DNA from: an uncultured Lachnospiraceae bacterium
GTDB lineage: Bacteria > Bacillota > Clostridia > Lachnospirales > Lachnospiraceae
DNA length: 64,000 bases
Assembly (NCBI GenBank): GCA_946549035.1
Contig: CAMNQH010000008.1
Location: 1-64,000, forward strand
Reading direction: 5' to 3'
In this document: positions 51,044 through 59,558 of the stretch, in pieces
How the letters are laid out: each line of letters starts with the position of its first letter
How positions within the stretch are numbered: position 1 is the first letter of the stretch
Program-made: the position numbers and the translations under genes
Notes under the pieces: generated by a model
The model's database searches: none
Told to the model about the DNA's origin: nothing
What the model saw: the letters and a program-made list of their open reading frames with translations, nothing else

Positions 51044-52824
51044 ATTCTTACCGTGACGACGAGCACGTAGGAACAATGGGAAAACGCCAGACCTTGATAC
51101 GGCTGTTTTCCTACTTATTTCAATATAAAAAACAAGTGGCAGGCGTTTTGGCCTGTATGCTTCTGGCAGTGGGAATATCATTAATCAATCCTTTAATTGT
51201 AGAACATGCCATTGATGTGAATATTGCAGGCAGGGACATGGCGGGATTGTATCGGCTGTCTGTCTTTGCATTGGTTTTGAATGTGATTTTTATTGTGCTG
51301 GTGAAGGTGCGGATGTATGTAATGGCAAGAGTATCCAACCAGATACTTTTGGATATCCGGCAGGAGCTTTATGTGCATATCCAGACCTTGTCTTTTTCCT
51401 TTTTTGACAGCCGGCCCACTGGAAAAATTCTGGCCCGTATCATAGGGGATGTGAATTCATTAAAGCATGTGCTGACAAATTCCGTTACCACGTTGATTCC
51501 GGATTTTATCACCATTTGCGGCGTGGTATGCATTATGCTGGTGAAAGACTGGAAGCTGGCGCTGGCGTCCTTAAGCAGCATTCCTCTGATGATGGTGGCA
51601 GTTTGGTTTATTCAGAAGGCCAGTCATAAGCGCTGGCAGATTTTTCGAAAGAAGGCATCGAATCTGAATGCATACGTCCATGAGGATATTGCAGGGATGA
51701 GCGTAGTGCAGAGCTTTCGGGCGGAGGATGAGACGCAGGAGATCTTCGACGGCTTGGCGGAAGAACATCAGCAAGCGTTTCAGAACGCGGTGCGGCTGTC
51801 GGATATGTTTGGGCCTACTGTGGATATCTGCTGGGGGCTGGGAGCCATGTTCTTGTATTGGGCAGGCATTCAGTTGATCGGGGCAGAATATGTATCTGTT
51901 GGTACGCTGGTGGTATTCGGAACCTATATCAGTATGTTTTGGAGCCCGGTGATGAACCTGAGCAATTTCTATAATCAGGTAGTGACCAACTTAACAGCGG
52001 CAGAACGGATTTTTGATATTCTGGATACGCAGCCGGACATTGTGGACGGTAGTCAGGTGGAGGACATTCCGGATATTCAGGGAAATGTGGAATTTTCCCA
52101 TGTTTCCTTTACCTATGATGAAGGAACGCCGGCTGAGACCAAGGTGCTGGACGATGTGAGCTTTACCGTGCGTCCAGGAGAGACGATTGCTTTGGTAGGG
52201 CCTACCGGGGCAGGAAAAACCACCATTGTAAATTTGATCAGCCGTTTTTATGATATTCAAAAAGGCAGGATTTTGATTGACGGATACGACATTCAGAAGA
52301 TATCCATGGACAGTCTGCGGAAGCAGATGGGAGTGATGACCCAGGATAATTTTATTTTCCAGGGAACCGTCCGGGAAAATATTGCTTATGGGAAGCTGGA
52401 TGCTACAGAGGATGAAATTATCACAGCCGCAAAGGCGGTCAATGCCCATGAATTCATAGAACAGATGGAAAAGGGGTATGACACGGAATTAAAAGAGCGG
52501 GGAGCAGGGCTGTCCATCGGGCAGCGCCAGTTGATTGCGTTTGCCAGGACGATGGTAAGTATGCCGCGGATTCTGGTTTTGGATGAGGCTACTTCCAGTA
52601 TTGATACCCATACGGAAATTTTAGTGCAGCAGGGAATCGAGGCTCTTTTGGCCGGAAGGACCAGCTTTGTGATTGCCCATCGTCTGTCTACGATTCAGAA
52701 AGCAGACCGGATTTTCGTGATTGGCCAGGGCGGCATTCTGGAAGAAGGAAGCCCGGCAGAATTGATGGCGAAAAAGGGATATTATTATGAATTGTATATG
52801 GCGCAGTTTAAGAATGTTTCATAG
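51034..52824 (+). CDS. Heterodimeric ABC exporter subunit with catalytic site
   Basis: A 596-aa partner half-transporter. The membrane domain spans about 1-320; the ATP domain has Walker A 'GPTGAGKTT', Walker B 'ILVLDEATSSID' with the catalytic Glu, and a variant signature 'LSIGQRQL'. With the degenerate subunit it forms one consensus and one inactive ATP site, as in BmrCD/LmrCD/TM287-288. The ATG overlaps the end of the previous gene. Confidence 0.92.
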   Translation: MAVNSYRDDEHVGTMGKRQTLIRLFSYLFQYKKQVAGVLACMLLAVGISLINPLIVEHAIDVNIAGRDMAGLYRLSVFALVLNVIFIVLVKVRMYVMARVSNQILLDIRQELYVHIQTLSFSFFDSRPTGKILARIIGDVNSLKHVLTNSVTTLIPDFITICGVVCIMLVKDWKLALASLSSIPLMMVAVWFIQKASHKRWQIFRKKASNLNAYVHEDIAGMSVVQSFRAEDETQEIFDGLAEEHQQAFQNAVRLSDMFGPTVDICWGLGAMFLYWAGIQLIGAEYVSVGTLVVFGTYISMFWSPVMNLSNFYNQVVTNLTAAERIFDILDTQPDIVDGSQVEDIPDIQGNVEFSHVSFTYDEGTPAETKVLDDVSFTVRPGETIALVGPTGAGKTTIVNLISRFYDIQKGRILIDGYDIQKISMDSLRKQMGVMTQDNFIFQGTVRENIAYGKLDATEDEIITAAKAVNAHEFIEQMEKGYDTELKERGAGLSIGQRQLIAFARTMVSMPRILVLDEATSSIDTHTEILVQQGIEALLAGRTSFVIAHRLSTIQKADRIFVIGQGGILEEGSPAELMAKKGYYYELYMAQFKNVS

Positions 52825-52854
52825 AAGAATTGAATAAAAAATTTTTATCAAAAA

Positions 52855-52915
52855 GAAAGCAGCCGCTACGGATCCTTATAAAAGGTATGGATCATGTAAT
52901 GGTTGCTTTCCTTTT
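52855..52915 (+). terminator. Terminator of the exporter operon
   Basis: GAAAGCAGCC (52855-52864) pairs with GGTTGCTTTC (52901-52910), with an inner GATCC/GGATC pair, followed by CTTTT. It abuts the convergent DUF4190 gene. Confidence 0.7.
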
Positions 52916-52922
52916 GATAGAA

Positions 52923-53273
52923 TTATAATTCTGGAATAGCCGGATACCCCGATTCCATCTGCTCAAGCAGGTCGTTACAGTATTCCAGATATCCCTCCAA
53001 TCCGCCGAACTGTACCAGCATATAGACAAAGGAAACTGTCAGCAATAGCAGCCCCATTGCAATACCGGCAATGCCAAGGGCCAAACCGATTTTAGACTTA
53101 CCTGGCATGGTTAATTCACCGCCTTTTGACAGCAGCGCAAATATAACAGCCAGAGAGCCGCAAATAATACAAGTATAGATACAGCAGCCCGTCGCCAGGC
53201 CAATGATACCGAGAACAAGGGAAGCAGTGGCAAACCCCTGGGAATGTTTCGTTTGGTAAATGGAATCGTTCAT
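52923..53273 (-). CDS. DUF4190 domain membrane protein
   Basis: A 116-aa protein with two strong hydrophobic segments (about 15-45 and 62-88). The opening 'KHSQGFATASLVLGIIGLAT' is the DUF4190 signature. These are small membrane proteins without known function. GGAGG lies upstream of the ATG. It stands alone between the exporter operon and tex. Confidence 0.75.
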   Translation of the reverse strand: MNDSIYQTKHSQGFATASLVLGIIGLATGCCIYTCIICGSLAVIFALLSKGGELTMPGKSKIGLALGIAGIAMGLLLLTVSFVYMLVQFGGLEGYLEYCNDLLEQMESGYPAIPEL

Positions 53274-53512
53274 TACAAAACCTCCGGTGAAATTGACAGA
53301 TTCATCAAAACTGCTTTTATTTTAGCACGGAGGCTTTTTTCCTGCAAGGGTTAAGTTTTCACTTGGCCTTTATATGATTGGGATTGTTTTCAGGGATAAG
53401 ACGTAAAAAATACAGCGGCAGGCTAAAATAATAACGCTTGTATTTTCAAATAATATTGCCTATAATAATGAAGACGTTATCAGGTAAAAAAGAAAAAGGA
53501 GTCCCAAAATCT

Positions 53513-55654
53513 ATGGATATTATTGCAAAATTAGCAGAAGAGCTAGGGATACGAAAAGAGCAGGCCAAGGCCGCGGTGAAATTGATCGACGAGGGAAATA
53601 CGATTCCCTTTATTTCCAGATACCGGAAAGAAGCAACCGGTTCCTTGAACGACGAGGTGCTGCGGGATCTTTATGAGCGTTTAAATTATTTGAGAAATCT
53701 GGAGGAGAAGAAGCAGCAGGTACTTTCTTCTATTGAAGAACAAGGAAAGATGACGGAGGAGCTTAAGACCCAGATTTTAGCAGCGGCGACTTTGGTGGCA
53801 GTGGAGGATTTATACCGCCCCTATCGTCCTAAGCGAAGGACCAGGGCAACCATAGCCAAAGAGAGAGGCTTGGAGCCTTTGGCCAACTTGATTTTACTTC
53901 AGATGGTGAACCGGCCCTTAGAACAGGAGGCGGAAGCCTTTTTGAACCCGGAGAAAGAGGTACATACACCGGAAGATGCCATCGGAGGAGCCATGGATAT
54001 TTTGGCGGAAAATATTTCTGACGAAGCGGAATATCGGACCTATATCCGGGAAGCGACGGTTCGGGCAGGCAAAATCATTTCCACGGCCAAAGACCCCGAA
54101 GCAGAGTCCGTTTACGAGATGTATTATGCATTTGAAGAGGGGATCGCCAAGCTGGCGGGCCATAGAATTCTGGCGCTGAATCGAGGAGAAGCAGAAAAAG
54201 TGCTTACCGTTAAAATAGAAGCTCCCATAGAACAGATTCTGCAGTATCTGGAAAAACAGGTGATTACTAGGGACAACCCTTATACTACGCCTGTTTGGAA
54301 AGAAGTGGTGGAAGACAGCTACAAGCGTCTCATTGCCCCGGCCATTGAGCGGGAGATTCGAAGCAGCCTGACGGAACGAGCGGAGGACGGAGCGATCAAA
54401 GTATTCGGAAAAAATCTGGAACAGCTTTTGATGCAGCCCCCCATTGCCGGGCGGGTAGTACTGGGATGGGATCCGGCCTTTCGTACCGGCTGTAAGCTGG
54501 CGGTGGTGGATACTACCGGAAAGGTGCTGGATACGACGGTAATTTATCCTACCGCTCCGCAAAATAAGGTAGAAGAGTCCAAAGCCGTCTTAAAAAAGCT
54601 GATTCAAACATACGATATTTCCCTAATTTCCGTAGGAAACGGAACGGCTTCCCGGGAGTCGGAAATGATTATCGTAGAGCTGCTAAAGGAGATCCCAAAA
54701 CCTATTCAGTATGTGATTGTCAACGAAGCCGGGGCCTCCGTCTATTCCGCCAGCAAGCTGGCCACGGAAGAATTCCCCAGCTTTGACGTAGGTCAGCGCA
54801 GCGCGGCTTCCATTGCAAGACGACTGCAGGATCCCTTGGCAGAATTGGTGAAGATTGATCCAAAATCTATTGGCGTGGGCCAGTACCAGCATGATATGAA
54901 CCAGAAGAAATTAAGCGAGGCCTTAGGAGGCGTTGTGGAAGATTGCGTGAATAAAGTGGGGGTAGATTTGAATACCGCTTCCGCTTCTCTGCTGGAATAT
55001 ATTTCTGGCATCAGCAAAGTGATTGCCAAAAATATCGTGGCTTACCGAGAAGAGAACGGCCGTTTTCTGACCAGGGCCCAACTTTTGAAAGTGGGAAAGC
55101 TGGGGCCGAAAGCCTATGAGCAATGCGCCGGATTTATGCGTATTTCTGACGGAAAGAATCCCTTAGACGCCACCAGTGTACACCCGGAAAGCTACGAAGC
55201 TACCAAAAAGCTGCTGGAACGGTTAGGATATGCCCCGGAGGATATCAGAAACGGAGGGTTAAAAGGCATTTCCAAGAAAATCGGAAATTGCAAAAAGCTG
55301 GCGGATGAGTTGGAGGTGGGGGAAATCACCCTGCAGGATATTATCAAAGAATTGGAGAAGCCTGCCCGAGATCCAAGGGATGAGATGCCAAGGCCCATTC
55401 TTCGCACCGATGTGCTGGAGATGAAAGATTTAACACCTGGTATGGTGCTAAAAGGAACGGTTCGCAATGTTATTGACTTTGGGGCGTTTGTGGATATCGG
55501 CGTCCATCAGGACGGACTTGTACATATCTCCCAGATTTGTGAACGCTATATCAAGCATCCGTTGGAGGCCGTTAGTGTAGGAGACGTGGTGGAAGTGAAG
55601 GTAATGAGCGTGGATCTTCAGAAAAAAAGGATTCAACTGACCATGAAGCTGTAA
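53513..55654 (+). CDS. tex: Tex-family RNA-binding transcription accessory protein
   Basis: A 713-aa cytoplasmic protein of the Tex/Spt6 family. The order is the N-terminal Tex domain ('AEELGIRKEQAKAAVKLIDE', 'IPFISRYRKEATG'), a YqgF/RNase H-like domain ('LGWDPAFRTGCKLAVVD'), helix-hairpin-helix motifs ('LNTASASLLEYISGISK') and a C-terminal S1 RNA-binding domain ('GTVRNVIDFGAFVDIG'). The start at 53513 fits the usual length; an open stretch of 25 codons upstream has no ribosome binding site. Its role in other bacteria is in transcript handling and stress tolerance. Confidence 0.94.
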   Translation: MDIIAKLAEELGIRKEQAKAAVKLIDEGNTIPFISRYRKEATGSLNDEVLRDLYERLNYLRNLEEKKQQVLSSIEEQGKMTEELKTQILAAATLVAVEDLYRPYRPKRRTRATIAKERGLEPLANLILLQMVNRPLEQEAEAFLNPEKEVHTPEDAIGGAMDILAENISDEAEYRTYIREATVRAGKIISTAKDPEAESVYEMYYAFEEGIAKLAGHRILALNRGEAEKVLTVKIEAPIEQILQYLEKQVITRDNPYTTPVWKEVVEDSYKRLIAPAIEREIRSSLTERAEDGAIKVFGKNLEQLLMQPPIAGRVVLGWDPAFRTGCKLAVVDTTGKVLDTTVIYPTAPQNKVEESKAVLKKLIQTYDISLISVGNGTASRESEMIIVELLKEIPKPIQYVIVNEAGASVYSASKLATEEFPSFDVGQRSAASIARRLQDPLAELVKIDPKSIGVGQYQHDMNQKKLSEALGGVVEDCVNKVGVDLNTASASLLEYISGISKVIAKNIVAYREENGRFLTRAQLLKVGKLGPKAYEQCAGFMRISDGKNPLDATSVHPESYEATKKLLERLGYAPEDIRNGGLKGISKKIGNCKKLADELEVGEITLQDIIKELEKPARDPRDEMPRPILRTDVLEMKDLTPGMVLKGTVRNVIDFGAFVDIGVHQDGLVHISQICERYIKHPLEAVSVGDVVEVKVMSVDLQKKRIQLTMKL

Positions 55655-55693
55655 GAAATTAACAGGAAGAATTTAAGAAATGTGAAAATACAG

Positions 55694-55736
55694 CGCCTTT
55701 TACCGGAACCTGTAAGGCAGGTTCTGATAAAAGGCG
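55694..55736. terminator. Terminator between tex and the metal regulator
   Basis: CGCCTTTTA/TAAAAGGCG outer arms and GAACCTG/CAGGTTC inner arms form a long hairpin in the convergent intergenic space. T-rich sequence lies on the minus-strand exit (TATTTTC). Confidence 0.65.
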
Positions 55737-55759
55737 TTATGCCTGCGCTGCCCTGCCGT

Positions 55760-56158
55760 TCAAAAGCTGTGGATTTCAGTTCCATGCAGCGTACCTTTCA
55801 GCACATATTGTTTCATGGCGTCGAAGCTTTGCTGACTGATGACATGTTCCATCTTACAGGCGTCTTCCGCCGCCACGGCAGCGTCCACCCCAAGGCCTAT
55901 CAGCCATGAAGTAAGGAGTTCATGACGCTCCAGAATCATTTCTGCAATGGCTTTTCCAGCTTCTGTGAGAGTAATAAATCCGGATTTGTTTACCAGGATA
56001 TAATTCCGCTCCCGCAAATTCTTCATGGCAACGCTGACGCTGGATTTTTTAAATCCCAGTTCTTCAGAAATATCCACGGCCCGGACAACCGGCAGTTTTT
56101 TACTTAAGATTAAAATTGTCTCTAAATAATTTTCGGCAGATTCATTGATATGCGTCAA
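55760..56158 (-). CDS. DtxR/MntR-family metal-dependent regulator
   Basis: A 132-aa regulator. The winged helix (about 5-65, 'ESAENYLETILILSK', 'ISEELGFKKSSVSVAMKNL') is followed by the metal-binding dimerisation domain ('MILERHELLTSWLIGLGVD', 'EDACKMEHVIS'). It has the short MntR-like architecture without an SH3-like domain. The start is a TTG with GGAG eight bases upstream. It is divergent from the feo genes, so it likely represses ferrous iron uptake when metal is plentiful. Confidence 0.85.
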   Translation of the reverse strand: MTHINESAENYLETILILSKKLPVVRAVDISEELGFKKSSVSVAMKNLRERNYILVNKSGFITLTEAGKAIAEMILERHELLTSWLIGLGVDAAVAAEDACKMEHVISQQSFDAMKQYVLKGTLHGTEIHSF

Positions 56159-56341
56159 TTTTCATTCTCCTTATCATCCATAACCTGAAACAAGAAGGGA
56201 CAACCGCTTTTTCAAGCAGAACTGCAAGGAATCCTGTCTTCGTTCCCCAGGAAATACTTCCTAATCTTATAGCTTGCTTTGTCCTATTTTAACATAAGCG
56301 TTCAGAATTGGCAATGGAGGGAAAAAAGAAACAAAAAGTTA

Positions 56342-56370
56342 TTGACAAAAAACAAAAGTAAGTTTATACT
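56342..56370 (+). promoter_or_regulatory. feo operon promoter
   Basis: TTGACA (56342-56347), 17-base spacer, TATACT (56365-56370). It lies 48 bases before feoA, with the AT-rich sequence around the -10 available as a regulator site. In the 259-bp divergent gap I see no other gene. Confidence 0.8.
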
Positions 56371-56417
56371 AACCTTAAAAGATATGAAAATTAGTTTCAG
56401 TTAAGGAGGCGAAGCAT

Positions 56418-56627
56418 ATGCCATTGTCTATGGCGCGTCCAGGGGAGGCCAATACGATTAAGCGAGTAGGGGGAAAAGAAGAGACCCGGCGTTTTTTGGA
56501 AACATTGGGTTTTGTAGATGGAGGCACAGTTACCGTCATATCTGAAATCGGCGGCAGTATGATTGTAAATGTAAAAGATTCCAGAGTGGCTATCGGAAGA
56601 GAGATGGCCAACAAGATTATGGTGTAA
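56418..56627 (+). CDS. feoA: FeoA family protein (first copy)
   Basis: A 69-aa SH3-like cytosolic protein. 'MARPGEANTIKRVGG' and 'FVDGGTVTVISEIGGSMIV' fit FeoA. It supports the FeoB ferrous iron transporter, probably by contact with its GTPase domain. AAGGAGG precedes the ATG. Confidence 0.85.
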   Translation: MPLSMARPGEANTIKRVGGKEETRRFLETLGFVDGGTVTVISEIGGSMIVNVKDSRVAIGREMANKIMV

Positions 56628-56686
56628 CCTTTAAAACAGGATCTATAGAGTGGATAGCCAGAAGTAAGAGCTAAAAAGGAGTGCGT

Positions 56687-56914
56687 ATGAAGACATTAAA
56701 AGAGACGGCCTGCGGCCAGACGGTGACCGTGAAAAAGTTGTCCGGAGAAGGAGCGGTCAAGAGACGAATTATGGATATGGGGATCACCAAAGGGGTAAGC
56801 GTTTATGTAAAAAAAGTGGCTCCCCTGGGAGACCCTATGGAAGTTACCGTACGGGGATACGAGCTTTCTCTGCGGAAAGCAGATGCAGAGCTGATTGAAG
56901 TGTGGGAGTCATAA
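56687..56914 (+). CDS. feoA: FeoA family protein (second copy)
   Basis: A 75-aa SH3-like protein ('GEGAVKRRIMDMGITKGVSV', 'PLGDPMEVTVRGYELSLRKA'). It is closer to canonical FeoA than the first copy. The ATG at 56687 has AAGGAG five bases upstream; a GTG two codons earlier overlaps this. Tandem feoA genes before feoB are common in Clostridia. Confidence 0.88.
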   Translation: MKTLKETACGQTVTVKKLSGEGAVKRRIMDMGITKGVSVYVKKVAPLGDPMEVTVRGYELSLRKADAELIEVWES

Positions 56915-56937
56915 GGCTATATTTTTTTACACATAAG

Positions 56938-56951
56938 TTAGCTATAACTAA
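56938..56951. promoter_or_regulatory. Imperfect palindrome upstream of feoB
   Basis: TTAGCTATAACTAA is a 14-base near-palindrome (12 of 14 symmetrical) between feoA and feoB. It has the look of a DtxR/MntR operator, and the matching regulator gene is 0.8 kb away. The assignment is inference. Confidence 0.35.
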
Positions 56952-57009
56952 TAAAAAGAAGTTTCAAGTAACATAAGTTTATCAGGGAAAATGAAAAAGG
57001 AGAGGAAAA

Positions 57010-59199
57010 ATGTCAGTGAACATAGCATTAGCAGGAAATCCCAACTGTGGAAAAACAACCTTGTTCAATGCCCTGACCGGTTCCAATCAATTTGTAGGAA
57101 ACTGGCCTGGCGTTACAGTGGAAAAGAAAGAGGGCAAGCTAAAAGGTTATAAAGATGTGACAGTGATTGACCTTCCGGGGATCTATTCTCTGTCCCCCTA
57201 CACGTTAGAAGAGGTAGTGGCCAGAAATTATTTGCTGGAAGAAAGGCCGGATGTTATTATTAATATTGTAGACGGAACAAATCTGGAGCGGAATTTGTAC
57301 TTGTCCACCCAGCTTTTGGAACTGGGGATTCCGGTGGTTCTGGCAGTCAATATGCTGGATCTCCTAGAAAAGAACGGGGACGAGATACATTTGGATTCTT
57401 TAAGCAGAAGCATGGGGTGTCAAGTAGTGGAGATTTCCGCTTTAAAAGGAATCGGAGTCAAGGAGGCTGCAGAAGCGGCGGTAAACGCAGCGGAAAAGAA
57501 ACAAGCCGCCGCTGCCGTTTCCAATCTTTTTTCAAAAGAGACGGAACAGGCCATCGTATCTGTGGAAGGAAAATTAAAAGGTCTTGTGCCTGAAGAACAG
57601 GCTCGTTTTTTTGCCGTCAAGCTGTTGGAAAAGGATGACAAAATATCAGGAAAGCTGCCTCATCCAATAGCGGTAAAGGAAGAAATTGCAAAGCTGGAAG
57701 AACTTTTAGATGACGATACCGAGAGTATTATAACCAACCAGAGGTATGTTTATATATCCGATATCATGAAAGAGTGCTGTACGAAAGGAAAGAAAGAAAG
57801 AATTTCCACTTCTGATAAGATTGACCGGATTGTGACCAACCGTGTTTTGGCCCTGCCGATTTTTGCATTGGTTATGGGGTTGGTATATTATATTTCTGTC
57901 ACTACGGTTGGGGGCTGGGCAACGGACTGGGTCAACGACAATCTGTTTGGGGAAGGCTGGCAGCTGTTTGGGATGGAAAGCATATTTGTTCCTGGCATTC
58001 CGGTATTGGCAGAAGCCGGCTTAAATGCCATTGGCTGTGCTCCCTGGCTTCAAGGGCTGATTTTGAATGGAATCATAGGAGGCGTAGGGGCAGTGCTTGG
58101 TTTTGTACCACAGATGTTGGTGCTGTTTCTTTTTTTAGCCTTTCTTGAGGCTTGCGGCTACATGGCCCGGATTGCATTTATTATGGACCGTATTTTTCGA
58201 AAATTCGGTCTTTCCGGAAAGTCCTTTATTCCTATGCTGATTGGTACAGGATGTGGGGTTCCGGGCGTGATGGCTTCCCGTACCATTGAAAACGACAGGG
58301 ACCGGAAAATGACGATTATGACTACCACATTTATTCCCTGTGGGGCAAAGCTTCCTATGATTGCTTTGATTGCAGGAGCGTTTTTTCATAATGCCTGGTG
58401 GGTGGCCTGGAGCGCATTTTTTGTAGGGATTGCCGCAGTAGTTTGTTCTGGCGTGATGTTAAAAAAGACAACTATGTTTGCAGGGGATCCGGCGCCTTTT
58501 GTTATGGAGCTCCCGGCTTACCATCTTCCCACTATAGGGCATGTATGCAGAAGCATGTGGGAACGGGGATGGTCTTTTGTTAAAAAAGCAGGTACGATTA
58601 TTCTCTTGTCCGCTATTGTACTGTGGTTTTTACAAGGCTTCGGCTGGGTGGAGGGCAGCTTTACCATGCTGGAGGCAGATCAGCTTGACAGGAGTATCCT
58701 GGCTGTTATCGGAGGCGTGGTTGCGCCAATTTTCGCTCCTTTGGGTTGGGGAGACTGGAAAATGGCGGTTGCGGCAGTCACAGGACTGATTGCAAAAGAA
58801 AACGTTGTTACTACCTTTGGCGTATTGTTTGGTTTTGGAGAAGTGGCGGAAGACGGAGCGGAAATCTGGAGTTTGCTGGCCACGGCAATGACAGGAGCGG
58901 CGGCGTATTCTTTCCTGGTTTTTAATCTTCTTTGCGCTCCTTGCTTTGCGGCAATGGGAGCAATCAAGCGTGAAATGAACAATGCAAAATGGTTCTGGTT
59001 TGCCATTGGATATCAGACCATGTTAGCGTATTTTGCATCTTTTTGCGTATATCAAATCGGAAGCCTGCTTACAGCAGGAACTTTCGGGATCGGCACGATA
59101 GCGGCGTTTTTAATTACGGCAGTATTTTTATATTTTTTGGCCCGGCCATATAAAGAGGGACGTGTGTGGAAGATAAATCTAAAACAGATGGCAAGATAG
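57010..59199 (+). CDS. feoB: Ferrous iron transporter FeoB
   Basis: A 729-aa inner-membrane Fe(II) uptake protein. The N-terminal G domain has 'GNPNCGKTTLFN' (8-19), 'DLPGIYSLSP' and 'NMLD', followed by the helical spacer. The membrane part has two Gate-type halves with 'GTGCGVPGVMASRTIEN' and 'GAKLPMIALIAGAFF', motifs carrying Cys/Thr residues linked to iron passage. AGGAG is upstream. It is encoded with two FeoA proteins and the small Cys-rich protein. Confidence 0.96.
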   Translation: MSVNIALAGNPNCGKTTLFNALTGSNQFVGNWPGVTVEKKEGKLKGYKDVTVIDLPGIYSLSPYTLEEVVARNYLLEERPDVIINIVDGTNLERNLYLSTQLLELGIPVVLAVNMLDLLEKNGDEIHLDSLSRSMGCQVVEISALKGIGVKEAAEAAVNAAEKKQAAAAVSNLFSKETEQAIVSVEGKLKGLVPEEQARFFAVKLLEKDDKISGKLPHPIAVKEEIAKLEELLDDDTESIITNQRYVYISDIMKECCTKGKKERISTSDKIDRIVTNRVLALPIFALVMGLVYYISVTTVGGWATDWVNDNLFGEGWQLFGMESIFVPGIPVLAEAGLNAIGCAPWLQGLILNGIIGGVGAVLGFVPQMLVLFLFLAFLEACGYMARIAFIMDRIFRKFGLSGKSFIPMLIGTGCGVPGVMASRTIENDRDRKMTIMTTTFIPCGAKLPMIALIAGAFFHNAWWVAWSAFFVGIAAVVCSGVMLKKTTMFAGDPAPFVMELPAYHLPTIGHVCRSMWERGWSFVKKAGTIILLSAIVLWFLQGFGWVEGSFTMLEADQLDRSILAVIGGVVAPIFAPLGWGDWKMAVAAVTGLIAKENVVTTFGVLFGFGEVAEDGAEIWSLLATAMTGAAAYSFLVFNLLCAPCFAAMGAIKREMNNAKWFWFAIGYQTMLAYFASFCVYQIGSLLTAGTFGIGTIAAFLITAVFLYFLARPYKEGRVWKINLKQMAR

Positions 59200-59251
59200 A
59201 AAGAGATGGAAAGGAAATTTGCACAGTTTTGCCATCTACAGGGAGGTGCAA

Positions 59252-59407
59252 ATGGGAACAATTATAGTAGGAGCTGTTTTGGCCGTCATAGTAGGGCTTG
59301 TGATTCGCGGAATGGTTTTGGATAAGAAAAACGGAAGGTCTTGCGGCGGAAGCTGCGGGTCCTGTAAGGGATGCTGCCATAACGGCTCAGATTCCTGCAA
59401 TCATTAA
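59252..59407 (+). CDS. FeoB-associated Cys-rich membrane protein
   Basis: A 51-aa protein: a single membrane helix (about 3-23) then a short tail 'CGGSCGSCKGCCHN' with six cysteines and a final Cys-Asn-His. This is the FeoB-associated Cys-rich family that follows feoB in Clostridia. GGGAGG lies seven bases before the ATG. It may relay or buffer iron at the membrane. Confidence 0.85.
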   Translation: MGTIIVGAVLAVIVGLVIRGMVLDKKNGRSCGGSCGSCKGCCHNGSDSCNH

Positions 59408-59478
59408 AACGCTGTTGCCGACTGCTGAGATCATAGGAAATGCCAAGGTCAGTTAATATTTGACCCTTAAAAAAGATC

Positions 59479-59507
59479 TGGTCAACTCCGGTGGAATATA
59501 GTATAAT
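59479..59507 (+). promoter_or_regulatory. Promoter of the wall hydrolase gene
   Basis: TGGTCA (59479-59484), 17-base spacer, TATAAT (59502-59507), 51 bases before the ATG. Confidence 0.65.
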
Positions 59508-59558
59508 AATTCATAATTCGACAAATACAAGCAGCAAAGATGCAAAAGGGACGATAGC

